Shown: one piece after another, positions 1 through 15,200 of the stretch
How positions within the stretch are numbered: the first letter of the stretch is position 1
How the letters are laid out: the number at the start of each line of letters is the position of its first letter
NCBI GenBank assembly: GCA_023846275.1
Contig: CM043869.1
Coordinates: 38,156,737-38,220,736, forward strand
Source of the DNA: Vanilla planifolia
Taxonomy: Eukaryota; Streptophyta; Magnoliopsida; Asparagales; Orchidaceae
Direction: 5' to 3'
DNA length: 64,000 nucleotides
Notes under the pieces: generated by a model
Told to the model about the DNA's origin: nothing
The model's input: only the letters and a program-made list of their open reading frames with translations
The model's database searches: none
Made by a program: the position numbers and the translations under genes

Positions 1-212
1 GTTTTGGCCATGAAGTTTTGTTGGAATTGTTTCAATCAAGAAGCATAGAATTTTAATGTCTATTAAATTATACATAATTTAATACTTTACTAAATCTTTT
101 CTTTTTCTTCTCATCTTCTCTGATGAAATAGTTTGTCTTATTGTTTTTTATTGTTTATGATATCAACTTCTCTCACAGTTCCATGATATTTCTTAGCCTT
201 CTTTGATTTTAG

Positions 213-3200
213 ATTCGTAGTCATGCTCAAAAATACTTCTTGAAAGTTCAGAAGAATGGAATAATGGCACATGTTCCCCCACCACGTCCAAAAAGAAATG
301 CTACACAACCATATCAAAAGAAACCCTCTGATGATGGTATGCTTTCTTACCCTTCTCCTGTTTAGCGTAGTTTTGCATTTCTCTAATAAGTTGTCACATA
401 TTTACAACTGGTGGCATTTGTTTTTCCAAACAGATTTAACACCTCTCCAGTTACAAGGATCCATGATTTTCCCTTCTACATCCACAGGACTAATTGTTTC
501 ATCTTCTAGTTGGGATGATCCATCAATGCTCAGGGGTTACACCTCTGATGATGCAATGTCCTCATCAAATTACTACAATGCTCTTTGTGGTGTTGAAGGT
601 ATATTGTTTTTCTTTCATTTTGTTATCAATGTTTTTCGTAGACCCATGAAACTAAGAAATGAGATTGCCTTATATTGTAGGAAGTCATTGCCCATTTGGA
701 ATGACAAACATCTACAACCAAAATACTACTTGGAGTGGCAGTTCAAGCACATCACATCTTCCTATTGAAGCATCAAACAGAGGAACTTATCAAGCTTTTC
801 ATCCAGGTACTGCTTTTGTTAACTGGCTTTTTTTATACCATTTGTGTATCTATGAAGTATGATAGGAAAAATGTTATAGAGTTTACTCAGGCATCTGGAG
901 ATTACCATAGATAATGACAATTTTATTGAAATTATAATTTACATTTTGCTATTTATTATCACAAACAGCTATATTTTGTTGCTTACAAAAATAAACTAGC
1001 AAAATTTTTTTATGCATTTTATTAATTAACTTGCATGTTGTTCTGCCCCCTTCTTTATTTTTTCTTTTGTGATAAAAGTTGAAGGATGTGGAACTTTTCC
1101 TTGAATAGGAGGTATAGTTAATAATTTAAATTAGGTTATAGAAAAAAATGATGTTCAAACTTTTAGAAATGCCACGAATTTATTTATTTGTCGTGTTACT
1201 TCTAGATGGGTACTAAGGTTTAGTCTAATTTTCAAGTCCCTTACTTTCATAAACAAGCAAAAAAATTCATAAATTTTGTAAAATTTGTAAGTAAAATTTT
1301 TTCGATATAACATTAAGATGGTATGACAAATCTTTTATTTCTAATGTATATTTTGTTATCCTAGCTCAACTTCTCTCTTACGTATTGAGATAGAAGAGGC
1401 AATTAAGGTGGTTCTTTGATGAGATTGATGTGGTGGAACAAATTTCATAAAAGAGAGCTTGCATGACTGTGGCGTGTTAATTTCTAGAGTCAAGGGTGCA
1501 CCACAAACTTATATAGAACATGGTCACCATAAGGTTGGAAAATGGAGAGTTTGTCAACCACACATGAGGAGATGTGTATTTTAGCAAGGGGATTCATAAT
1601 CATTATGGGATGTAGGAAACCCTTATAGTAGAATTTTCAATGGAATAGTGAAAGGGCCTAATTGCAAGTTATATGAAATTATAAGGCACAATAAGAACTT
1701 TTAGGAAAATGCATTTTTGATATTTTACTCAAATTATGATATTGATAAAATAAAAAAGGATTGATTAGCAATTTTTATGAAAAATTAAGAATTTTAGTGG
1801 CTATTTTTTGAAATTAAAGGGCCTTAAGAACTAGGTCAAATCTTGAGAATCTATTTACAATTCTTTTTTTAACATACTTGTATTTATGCACTCAATTTCT
1901 ATATAAATAAATGTATTTGATAATTCATATATATCACATCCATATGCATGTTAAGGAAGAATGCCCTTAAGAGAAGCTTTCACTATGTTAAGGTGATACA
2001 AGAGTGAAGATTCATGTACGATGAAGTTACTCTTGTCCACATGTCAAGTCATGATTGTAAGTCGTACTACACAAACATATGTCATGGGAGAATTATTGTG
2101 CTTATATTATGGAGGGATCTTGCATAACATCGTGGATGCAAGGTATGTCTATAAAACATATCATTACAAGCTTATGGCTTAGTCAATGCCCATATTATGG
2201 AGTAACATAACCAAGCAAAAAAGCAACTAACATTACTTTGGAAAAATGGCGAATAGGAGGGCATGGCATGGTCTTGCAATATGCAGTGATTACAGCTTTT
2301 GAGTGGGATGTTTTCAACCAAAGCACGTGACAATATGAGGATGTCTATACAAGAAAGATGACATTACATGATAAATATTTCTTCTTAATTACCTTGTGTT
2401 TTCTTCATTTGTTTTCCCACCTTTTCATTAGCATGTAAGCATGTATGTTAATAGTCAATTAAACCCAAATCCTATAATTTCTAAATTTTATTGCAATACA
2501 CGAATAAAGCTAAATAAATTCGAGATGTAGGTGATATTGAGAGATATAGGATAGATTTCAAATTATATGGACTATTAAATTATTTAAGCAAGTTAAAATG
2601 GGCTATTTAATTTAATCAAGACCAAACCTATTTCTTGGCCAGTAGGCTTGTGATATTTGATGCTTCCAGTAGCATGCTTGATATTTATATAGTAATGATG
2701 GTCCAGTTAAAGTTATAAATATTTTGATTTTTAATGTAACACGTCCAACTATTGCAACAAGCAACAGCCAGCTATGCTGATACGTTTTGGGGTGCATACT
2801 ATTCTAGATAATCCTCATGACAATGCAAGAAAATATGAATTACATTTCATAGCTAATATTTCCTTGTGTAATGAACGCCTAGTAAATTTCATTGTCATAT
2901 TTACTATGTCTTTGAATGCATGCTTCTTGTTTCTTATGTTGTGAATACAGTACAAATCTTTCTGTTTATCTTCCTCTGATTAAAGTATCTGCTGGATTTC
3001 TCAGGTAGTCTTGGAAGTAGTGTATTTCTCAAGAACAAATAAGCTAATAATTTTGGCTTTACTATGCAGTGATACCAGACTTCGCTAAGGTATACAACTT
3101 CATTGGTTCTATAATTGATCCTGATATCCAATGTCCACTGGGAGTGCACCTGCAAAAGCTCAAAGAGATGGATCCATCCACTGCAAAAACTGTTAGTTAT

Positions 3201-6200
3201 GACAACTTCATTTGTTTTGAATGTGTTAACTTTCCTAAATTAGGCTCTCTATGTTACACCAAAATTTCCCTTTTTCTTTATAACCATTGATCATAAATTA
3301 ATTTTCAAGATTATTGATTTAAGTTATCCATTCATTGCGAAATTCATGAAACAAAGAGTTATGGAAAAAAAATGTTAAATGCAATATCAAGGTCTTCATT
3401 ATGCTATTGTGAGTTGCAAGTTGAATGTGAACTCTTTTAAGTTACAAGCTGTATGAAACATCCTTGTTTTTTACAAAGAACTCCTACCTTTCTCTTTTTT
3501 TTTTTTTTCTTAGGTCTTCTTGCATGATCCTTTAGTCAGAGGTGATTCTTTTATAGGCACTTGAATGAATATCTAATGCTCCAAACTTATGAGCTAAGTA
3601 AAAACCATATGAATGTCCTCGAAATAAATTAACATCTCTTCGTGATTTCATTGGCTTGACTTTCATAGTCAAGAATTTACATTTGATTCCTTCATTGTAG
3701 AATTCAAAGAATTGATTTATTAATTCATAAACAACCATTAACTACTTTTGACCTCTTGTATTTATTGCATTGTCAAAAAAAATAGTTTGGTCTTTGGAAG
3801 TGTACCGTATGATAAAACCCTACTTCTTGTAAATCACTTTTAATGCAGTCCTCTGCACTTTACACATGATACGTTTCTTTACGTCATAATCATTTATGCT
3901 ATGGCCCTTTATGCATAGAAATTTATGTTACAATCCAAGCTTCCAAGTTCATCAATAATCAATATAGGTGGGCATTTATTATTATGTCTCGGCTTTTTGG
4001 AATTCTCATAAATTCTTGGCTGGGCAATTGCTATCATTCATGTGGTATTGTTTAGCTTTCTACAATAAATGTCATACCCAAGTTATAAACATCACGGGGG
4101 TTTCATCATCACTTGTATCCACAGAGATTGGTGATAGCAATGTTTTTTTCAACTTTCATTCCTTACGGGGATTTTGCCATTGTCTTGTTAGCTGTCCTCT
4201 GCCAAAAGAGTCGATGGCAACCTTGTCTCCTTTGACATGGTTGATTTAAATACTAAACAATCAACGAAATGCTAAAGAAATTTTGATATAGATGAGTGCA
4301 AGTGATCAGGTCTTCATTGCTTTAGAGTCTCCAATGGATAGGTTGGATTCAAATCCTAGGTCCTTCTTAAAACATCATTAGTATTGATAATGAAGGGGAA
4401 ATTGAAAACATGGTTTTAGTTGGAGAACAAAATATAAGTGTTTGTCCACGAAAGAAATTACGCCTCAGGATGCAGGACAAAATTTTATGGAACCTGAAAA
4501 GGAAGTGCAAGGAGTAATGATACTTCGCATTTTAAGGACATAGTTAATTAAGTTCAAGAGGTTTAATAGGAGGAATATCACCTGGAAAGTGCTCGAGCCC
4601 AGTATCATCCCAATACTTCCAACCTACTGTATGAAGTAGTACCTAGACTTTGTATGAAAAAGTGGATTTCATTTGTGAAGGCATTGAACACAATCATAGT
4701 AGCACTGAATTTTTTAGTTAGAAGAGAATCCAAAGAATTAACTCTCAGTTGGATAGGACAAAACAAGCTTTATTTAGCCTTTTTTAAAGACATTTCCTTG
4801 ATTATGAAAAAGGTGAAAGTTCTTCAAGCTAAAAATGAACAATAGAAGGGGGAAATATGCACTTTACAACATGGCTGCAGGAAATACAAAGAAGGTTTTT
4901 TCAAATGATAGAGGCCTTGATTAATCCAAGAGTGGATTTGGCTCTAGATAAAAGGAATGTCAAACATATGAATAATGAATGGGTTTCAAAAGAATAGATA
5001 GAGATGAATATTAGTCTTTTGTATGAGCTGTTAAAGGCTTTAAAAATACAATAATGATTAAGTTAAAAGAATAGACTCGTGGAGAACAAGGCTTTAAAAG
5101 TCCTTGCTCTAGGTTCGTATAAAGAAAAAGAACATCGCAAGCCTGGCTGAAGAAACCCAAAATTTACATACATTTTAGTAAAAAAGCAAATGGAAGGTTC
5201 ACTTATTATGCCTCTCTTATTTATACTACTCTTATTCTGATGCTAGGTCAATGTTGAATGGTGAATTCTTGCCTTCACATGTTGAAAGATCTCAACAAAA
5301 TTTCCAAGCAAAAACTTCTAGAAAAGAAAGCATTGTTAGAATTTTACGTCATCTCTGAGGTGTTGTTGGTTGCTAAGAGACATTATATAACTTTTCTATT
5401 ATTGAAGTACCTTTGCGTATCGTACTACAATTACAATCTATCAAATATATGCTATGATCCTACTAAATCAATAAATGAATAATTATTATGAGTATTTAAA
5501 CTTGCTAATAATTAATTTCAAAATATATAGTCTTTGACATTCCTTTAGTAGGATTCTTTGGGATTCTTGCACCAAATAAAATTGAGACGCATGGTTTTCT
5601 AATTTATTTGATTTGGATCTTGACCCATGCTAATAAAAGAAGCAATATGATTTAAAGTGAGAAATTATATTACTTTTTGTCTCTAGTGTTTCTTTTATCT
5701 TCTCAACCCTCCACTTTTCCCCTATGTGAACCTTAGCTTAACCATTGTTCTCTTTTTCGACAATTCTTCTTGGGGAAAAATAGGTAATGTTGTCACTAAT
5801 TTTCTTCAAATGAAATTCCTTTAAAAAATATTTTTACAAGAAAACCATTAATAATTTTTCTTCACGTTTAAGAACATCTTACTTGTCTCCTTTGCCTAAA
5901 TTCCACTTATGAAAATCATCTTTGTATCTTTTCTTCTTTTTTATTGTTAATTTTTCTCCGATTCTTTCTTAGAGGATGCCATGGTCCTTTTTATTTTGGT
6001 TACTCGACAATGCAATCTTAATACAATTATAATGATCATCTATTTTATGCATGTTGTAAGCTTTAAAAAATAAGAATAGTAGACTTATTAGGACTTTGTT
6101 TAAGTTTGAAGGATTAAGAAAATTAATAAGGATGATTAACATCAAATAAGCCCTTCAAGATCAAGGATATGCTTCAAATCTCTAGGTTTACATAATGTTT

Positions 6201-9200
6201 TGGATAGAATAATCAATACTAAAATAAAACTCTAAGAAGATAACATATCTAAAAGCTTGTCAAATTTTTAGGTGATCTTTGTGGTGTGAAACTTCATTTG
6301 TTAATTCCATCTTTCTTTTTTAGATTATAAAATGTAGATTCTTTTTTGAAGTAGAAGAAAGTAAGAGAGAACCAGAGGAGAACATTAATCCTCAGTAAAA
6401 GAAAAAAAAATAGCTTAGAGATTTTAGGTTCTCCTTATAATATGGTTAAAGAAGAAGAAAAAGAGGAAGAAATACAAAATAAAATTTCTAGGATTGAAAA
6501 TTGTTCAAGAAATAGAACCTTAAAGGTTGGACACATGAGATAATGCCCTTTAAATGAGTGAATACAAGAAAAAAAAAAAGAAAGAAAAGAATAAAATGGG
6601 GAAAGAGAAAGACTCCAAATGGAAAACACTTTTCACCTTAGGGTAAGAGTTTGGATTATTATCATATATTATTCTTCAAAGGTATTAGACCTTATCTACT
6701 AGTTTTTTGATTTTGGGAAGAGAAAATAATAATTTTTTTTCAATTGTAAAATATTGAGTATAAGAATAAATAGTTTAGAAATGCTTACATAAGTAGTAAT
6801 TACTTATTCAATAACTTAATGACAAGATAAATATGACACAATATTTTAGATCTATTTATAGAAAATATAGTAAAATATTTCAATAGAATATTCTAACTTT
6901 ATTTAAAATAAGTCTACAAAATATTTCAGATTTATTTATAAAAATAAAAAATCTTAGAATTACTTAGTTAGGCCCAATCTAATACTCCTTACAAATTGGT
7001 GCATAGATATTAATCTTCAAATTGATGAAATATCTATTAATCTCCAAATTCTTTTTACAATTATGTTGAATTAGATTTTGTGCAATGTTGATGGTAGATT
7101 TGTTGTCACAATACAATTTTTTTGGCATGTTAATTAGTATCTTCAGCTCTTTAAGGAGCATTTCCACTTGTTACCATTGCTTTATGTTCAACTTTAGCAT
7201 CACTTCTTGCAACCATATTCTTTTTTTGCTTCTTCTCATGACCAAGTTTTTTGAAACATAAGTACAGTATTTCGATGTGAATTTTCTATCGACAATTGAC
7301 CCAGCTCAATTTATATTTGTGTATGCCTTAATATTTTGTTGTGGGGTATTCTAAAAAGGTAGACTTCTACATAGAGTGCTATTTAAATATTGAGGAATTC
7401 TATAAACTTTTTCAAGATGTTTCTCATAATGTGTAAGAATTAATTTTCTTTCCAAGCATATGATAAACATAATATTTGGCCATGCTTAAGAGAGATCAAT
7501 TTATTTACTAGTTTTTGATACAAGTTATGTTCACAAGATCATCTTTCTTATCATATTTGAGTTTTTAATTGAGATCAATTGAAGTAACTACTATCTTGCA
7601 ATCATTCATCTTAGTCTCCTTGAAAGGATCAAAAGCATACTTTCATTGGAAGACAAAAGTTCCTTTTTTTTATATCACAATCTCTATACCAAGTAAGCAT
7701 CTCAAAAATCTTAAATCATTTATTTGAAATATTGAGGAGAGAAATTTTCAACCAACTCATCTCAAATATATCATTGCCAATGAGAATAAAAATAGAATTG
7801 TAATAAATACTTTTAACTTGAGAATAATAACATAATATTAATTTTGTTTTCCTACCTAATATTTCAAAATAATTGATAATTAACTTATTTATATCATAGC
7901 TTTCTTAATTTTCTTATCTGATTGTTTTGAGATACCTATTGTATGACAATGTTGTATGCTTAAGCAATGAATAAACCTTTCTACCACTTTTTCTTTGTTA
8001 ATATAGTTTGTTCACCTTAACTCTGGGTTTCATTCTAGCACTGCACCTAAGCAATAGGTAGACTATTCTAAACCTTCCACAACCCTCTTAGAAGTTTCAA
8101 CTACAATACATTAGCCTCAACGTATGACTCCTTATACTCAACGCATTATTTGCGGAGTAGTCAGACGCATTGTACACATCTCTTAACATCCTATTCCTTG
8201 AATTAGCTATACAATATATTAGAAAATAATGTACCATAAGTTTTATTTGAAATCCAATTCAACAGTTGCTCTTACACTAAAGCTTGAATGTATGGTACGT
8301 TTGAAAAATAACATACTGTCTATTTTTCTCAGGAAAGGGTTGGTCCTGAACACACTTCTTGGTTTATCGTCCATAGACTCTTTAAACTTTATATTACATA
8401 AAAATTTTGTAATTTTTTGACATCATTTAGTACTTTAATAAATTTTTCTTTCTAGAATCATATAATTATTAATTAATTATTATTATTTTATAAATTCAAT
8501 GTGACATTTCATGCTCAATACATTCAATTTTAGAAAAATTATATTTTTGGACTTTCAATAAAATATATTATTTTTATACTTTTTTGGAAAATTTTTCTAT
8601 AATAATATTTTTTATAATTTTAGCCATTCATTTTATGCTTGATTTATGTTTGACTTACAAATTTTTTTTAACTTCAGCCACTCATTAATCCTTTCATATA
8701 TTTTTGGATTTTTTCAAATCAATTAAAATTCTCAAATTTATTAAATTACTTTTATATACGATCTTTAAAATTATTTCTAAGTTATTAAATATCAAAGATT
8801 TAATTTGTCAACTCAACTCCCTTAGAATTCTTAAAAAATTATAATTGTTTTTGATATTTACCATCTTTTTTATATTTCATGTGCATCTCAATTAAGATGG
8901 CTTAATAGATTATCTGATCCACTCAAGTGATAGACTGTCTAAAAAGGTCGACTATAATATCCATAACTAAATAAGACAGGAGTGAATGTTGAGTGATATC
9001 TCAAGAAAGGAATTATTGGACATAAAGTGATTCCTAGTATGCTTCTAAGTGGAGGGATATAATAATAAATTATTTTATATCGGATACTAAACCATCAATT
9101 TTAGTGTTTATATGAGATGCCATGATCTTAAGATGTTGAGATGTCTTTTAAAGACAAAACCTACTTAGGTTGGGATGGGGTGGCCTAAGATGAAAATATC

Positions 9201-12200
9201 TCAACATAATAAGATCAAGATATCATATTGAGTATCAAAGCAAAATTCTTTAATAGTCTAATATGGTTCAAGGATGAACCAAGTGGATACTGGTGGGCTT
9301 ATAACACCTAGGACCTAAGATGAGAGGTAGTGAATATCAAGTGATGTCTTAAGGGATGAATCACTAAAGTATGAGTGAATCTTGGCAAATTTCTAGATGG
9401 AAGGGTATATGTATGAATTATCCCATATCATTTACTAAGGGATCAATTCTGATGTTTATATTAGTGTTATGATACTAAAAGGGTATAGGTATGAATTATC
9501 CCATATCACTAATTAAGGGATTAATTTTGATATTTATACGAGTGTGATGATACTAAAGTATTAAAGTATCTTTTAAGAGCAAAATCACTTGGGTCAAGAT
9601 GTGGGATGAAATATAAGAACAATATCTTGATGTAGTAGAATTAGGATGTCATACCGACATATCGTATGTTATTCTCATAATTTCTTCTTTAGCCTAGCGT
9701 ATTGTCCATTCTTTCATTTATTGCTCTATTCTACTCAACATATCATATGTCAACATCGACTTATTGAGTGTTTTCCTCAGATTTTCTTTTTTAACCTTGG
9801 ATATTGTCCATTACTCATGGCCCAATATATCATATGTTAATATAGATGTTAATATAGATGCATTCTTAAGCTATACATATTGTATGTAGAAATTGGCGTA
9901 CTATACGTAAAATCCTTATGTATTGTATGTCGATAATAATGTACCATACATAATTCTCTGTTTTAGTTTATTTTGAAGTTGATTTTGTCTTATGTACCTT
10001 ATTTGTTACTTAAATGTATTGTACATGAGGACTTATTTTAGTTGAGACTTTTCTAATCATTCATATGTATTCTTCATCCAAATGGTAAAATACAATCAAC
10101 AAGTTTGTAACATAAAATTCATAACTAAAGTGTAGATTTCTCAGTATAATTCAATGATAGTAAAATTTTCAACAATATATATATATATATATTGAAAAAT
10201 CATCTCACACAATAAGTATTAATCAATATGGAAGTTAACCTATTTGAATTTAAATTTTTAGAGGGTTTTTTTTTTTTGAGATCATATATGAAGTTTATAT
10301 CCTTCCATGAAGCTTACATCATCTACAAGATCATCTAGTTGCAAGGTGTAACTCATTGGGATATTGAAGGATACCTTCCATCTTCCTTGGGATATTTCAT
10401 CTTTTTCTACAACAAAACCTAGCCATTATCTCCTCTCCAAAAACTAATGAAGGATGATTGAAAATATGTTCAGATTGTTTTTCTATCTAATATGTTGACA
10501 CAAATGCACATCAATTCAATTATGATCTGATGCTAGTTGTGTTTTAATCCATCTACCACGACACACTTAGATAAATTCATTATCAAGATAACCATAAAAT
10601 TAGTTGGCCCAAACTATTTGTTTCGGTACCAAGCATTCGAAGTCTTTGTTATTAGCCAAGACACTTCAGATCATCTTCTATCTAATCCTCCCTCAAATAG
10701 TCAATACAAGAGTTCTACCTTCTACAAATAGTAGTAGATAGATGACTAAATTGTTATATATTGACTTCTAAATAATAAGGAACTAAACTTCTCTTTTCAT
10801 CTTATGTTTCTTGACACAACAAAGAAGATCTGAGATATGCTTCATAAGATGAGTTCCTAAGAGAACTCCTTTCTGGTGTTTCAATTATATGAGAAGAACT
10901 TCAACTTAGAACAAGAAGAATCCTTGTCTCTATAGGAATTCTGGTCTCTACCTTGCAAGGAGTTTTTTATGACATGCTTATATATCACACATTAATCATT
11001 AATCCCCTTAAAAAAAAAAACATGATGGGAAGGGTTCATTGTTGTGAACTTAAGAGATCACTACTCTACCAATTCAACCTCAAATCATCACAAGTGAAGG
11101 AGTTGCATCTCTCTTAGTTGCTTTTTCTTGGTTACTTAGATTCTTCACACCTCTAACAAACCTATTATATCTTTCACAAGAGCTTCTACGTTAATTATTT
11201 AGGGTCATGATTATGATTGTGATAAGGGTTATGAATGAAATTGCAATAATTACAGTGATGGTTATGATTGGGATTTTGAAATCTCTTAACTTATTTGGCA
11301 TTTACCCTTATTGTGGATCTACTAACCATAAATTTGGACACTGTTAGATCAAGTTTGGGAAGCATTCTTGGGTCAATACCATCAACAATGAAATCTCTTT
11401 TATAGAGTCACTAAAGATGATGCGTCTCCTTTATCCCAAAAGTTTCTATTCTTTTATTACAAATTTAGAATCCATTTCAATATTTAAACCCTTCTCTCTT
11501 GACCATGTCCTTTGTGCTTCTAAATTTCATATAGGACTCCTTTTTATTAGCCAACTTACCAAACACTTCATTGCTTGTTAATCTTTTACCCTAATCATTA
11601 TGTTTTTAAGATCTCACAATGAGGCTACGGATTGGTGATAGTTGCGAACATGACAATCTTTATTTTTTAGATAACAAAATTTTGTCTATCTCTTTTTCAA
11701 ACTGTTATCAGATTATTTATTTTTAGCTTAGTGGATTATCATTTGGGTCATTTGTCACTTCTTAAGTTGAAGCTACTTTTCCTATTGAGTCTTATGAGTT
11801 AGAAATACATCATACTTCCTTTTCTCAAAGAATTAGCAAGAAGAGTTCTACTTCATACGAGTTAATTTGTTATGATGTTTGGTTGCTTTGAGGAATAGAG
11901 TTTGTCAATGGTAGTCATTACTTCATCTAATTCATTTGGCATCATAAATTAGACCTCATGTCCGTAGACCTCTTAACCAAATGGATGTTAGCATTGAAAC
12001 ATTTTTTATGTCATTCGTACGCTCATGTTTTAGTTGCATGTGTCCAACAAGTATTGGGGGGATGTTCTTATAGCTTGTTGTCTTATCAACTGGATGCCAT
12101 CCTCTTGAAAGGTGTTATTCCCTTACTACTAATGGAGTCTAAATCAACAAGCATGCTTATTATACCTTTAAAAACCTCTCTTTTTTTTTATTATTTATAG

Positions 12201-15200
12201 AGATTTTGGTTGCACCATTTGGTTCACCTTCATACTTTAGATCTTGGCAAGTTTTCTCCAAGGGCAGTTAAATGTTTCTTTCTTGCCTACACTCGTACCC
12301 AGAAAGTGTATCACCACTATGATTCTATTAGAAATCATTTTTGTAGTTTCATGAATGTTATCTTTTTTTGAATTGATCTCATATTTTTTTATTAAAATAT
12401 TCTCCTTTATCCCTTTAACTTTTTTTATTGATCTTATTTATAATCTGTGTACTAGTTTGATCATTTCTACTCTTTAAATATGTTCTAGATAACCATAAGA
12501 GATTGCCTTAGTATCAAACACTCCACGATGCCTATCTTAGATGATCTATATGGTTCTAAAATTATGCATCCATGACCATCACCCTCAAACCTTGATTTCT
12601 TACAACTTTACATCAATAAAATTTTTTTTATAATTTCCACCCTATAAATTCTCATATTTTTCTTCATAATGTTAGCCCCTTATAGGTCCTTTGTCTTAGG
12701 CCTCTCATCCATTTTTATTCTTAGGACTTATCAGGAAGCACTAATGCATCTTATCTAGTAATAGGGTTTGATCAAAGAAATGACTTTTGAATCTCATGGA
12801 ATGTGGAATTTGATTCATGCAACTCCTAATGTTGATGTTGTTGCCTATAGATGGGTGCTTACTTATAAGTACAAACCAAATAACACCGCTAATAGATACA
12901 AGAATCATTTAGTTGTCAAAGTTTTTACACAAATATGTGACATGATTGTCAAGGGTCTTTCTCTCTAGTTGTAAACCTAAATGTAATGTGTGCCTTGTTT
13001 TTTCTAGCAATTAATCAAGATTGGTCTATGTTTCAGCATGTCAATGGTGCCTTCCTTTATTGTGATCTTTTGGAGATTGTATTCATGGAGCAATAACCAA
13101 GTTTTTTTGCTTAGGAGGAGAAATCTAATCATGTTTGACATAACGAAACTATTGATTTGAAAAGTTATAGAGCTTAGTTTAAAAGTTTAATCAAATTGTT
13201 ATTATCACTAAATTTCAAAGCTATCAAGTTTATCATTCAATATTCATCAAGAAAAAATCATCATCGTTTTCGATGTTAACTATGTTGATGCAAACTATGT
13301 TAGCTTGAAATAGAACAAAATGGGATATTACATTTTCTTGGGAGAAAATTTGATCACGTGGAAAAGCAAGAAATAATCGATAGTAGTTTGATCTAGTGTT
13401 AAAGCTAAATATCGAGTCATGGCTTCTATAGCCTATGAAATTATTTGGGTTAAGCATTTATTCAACAACTTATTTTCAACATCCAAAACCATTGCTCATA
13501 TACTATAACAATTAAGTTGTTATGCACATTGCAAGTAATATAATTTTTCATGAAAAAACCAAGTACTTTGATTTTTCAACAACTTATTTTCAACATCCAA
13601 AACCATTGCTCATATACTATAACAATTAAGTTGTTATGCACATTGCAAGTAGTATAATTTTTCATGAAAAAAAAAGTACATTGAAGTTGAGTCAAAAGAT
13701 TTGTCCACCTTTTATTTATTTCGCAAACCATTTGTCTAATATGTTTGCCAAAGACTTAGCATCCAACACTTTTAAAAGGAATTATGACAAGTTGGAGTAA
13801 GCATAATTGATATCTATGATTTAGCTTAAGAAAAATGTTAAGACATATTAGTCTTTAATTTATATTTCATTCATATAGATTTATAAATAATAAGTTTAAT
13901 ATTTTATGTTCTATTGAGTTTTCTTTTAATGAACTTATTTTTCTATATCTTTCATGCACCACCTAAAAATCAGTGAGGCTTTTTCATGTTAGCTGATGGA
14001 TGAGTGGACTGGGCAAGTGAATGAGAGGTGGCAAGATTAATGTTGCGGGTAGCCATGGAAGGGAAGATTTTGGTACGAGAAGAACGGGTATGCCCAAAAT
14101 TGTGTAGGTGGTATAGGAATTAGGTTTATAATCATATTCCATAAGGAATTTTAGGAAGGTGCCCCCAAAATTAATAGGAATTTCTGAAGGGAGTCTTGCA
14201 ACGATGAGTTGGCTATTGGTTTCCTTAAGATGGTCTATCATAATTGGTGCACTTATAAAATTGGCTAACTTATATATAGGAAATGTGCATTTCTGAATTG
14301 GAACAAAAGTCAAGGGAATTCTATTCATTGAGAAGAAAAGAAAATTGTAAATGCTTCCGTCTAGTTTTGATTTAATTTTGCTTGAATATGTTTGTTTACG
14401 TGTTGCTAAATGTCGATCATCTTGGATAGTTATATAGCATTTCATAATTTTTGATAGAAAATAAATATTGTCACTGTACCATAGCTGTCTCTGCCAACAG
14501 CAGAGTGGCTTTTTTCATCAAATAGCTTCTGTAAAACATAGCTGCCTTCTAAAGCATACTTGTGGGAAGGCTATACCAATCTGAGCCTTGGCTTGAACAT
14601 AACTGCATCAGGCTTAATAAAGTTCTTATAGAGAAATGCTTCTTTCTTAATGGTAGTTTGAGGTAGCGAAGGCTGATTTGTGGCCTTCTGTGGCATGATA
14701 GGAAACAAGGAGCTCAGCATATTGTAGTGGATGAAGGAAGTGTGAATTAATGAGCATTTTCTTATATGTAAAAAGAGATTAAAGGCAGCTTCGATCCATT
14801 TCTATTGCTTTTATGCTCTCTGCATAAATTCATAAAGCTTTTCAAAAAATATGTTTATTGAGAGTGCAAGTATTTTCCTTTTGTTCTGCATGCATCTTAA
14901 TCATCATTACTTGAATTTAACAGTTATGTAATCCTTGCAAAACATTTACTCTTTTTTCAGGTTCTAATATTGGTGAAAAATCTCATCATCAATTTGTCTT
15001 CCTCCGAGTTTGAGCCATTGGTAAGTTTTTCCTTTCGTTAACTCTTTTTTTAATTAAACTTCGTTTTGGCTTTAATTGCAAAAGCTTAAGAAATCAATCC
15101 AAAAAAAATTTCTATAGAAGTCTATCTGTTTACATCAATTTTCTTTAATAGATAGCTCGTCAACAACACTTGCTAATATCATTTTTCAATTAAAAAAGCT

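Noticed and set aside
4321-4360. T-arm-like sequence suggesting a tRNA
   Set aside because: No matching acceptor stem, D-arm or anticodon arm at the right spacing.
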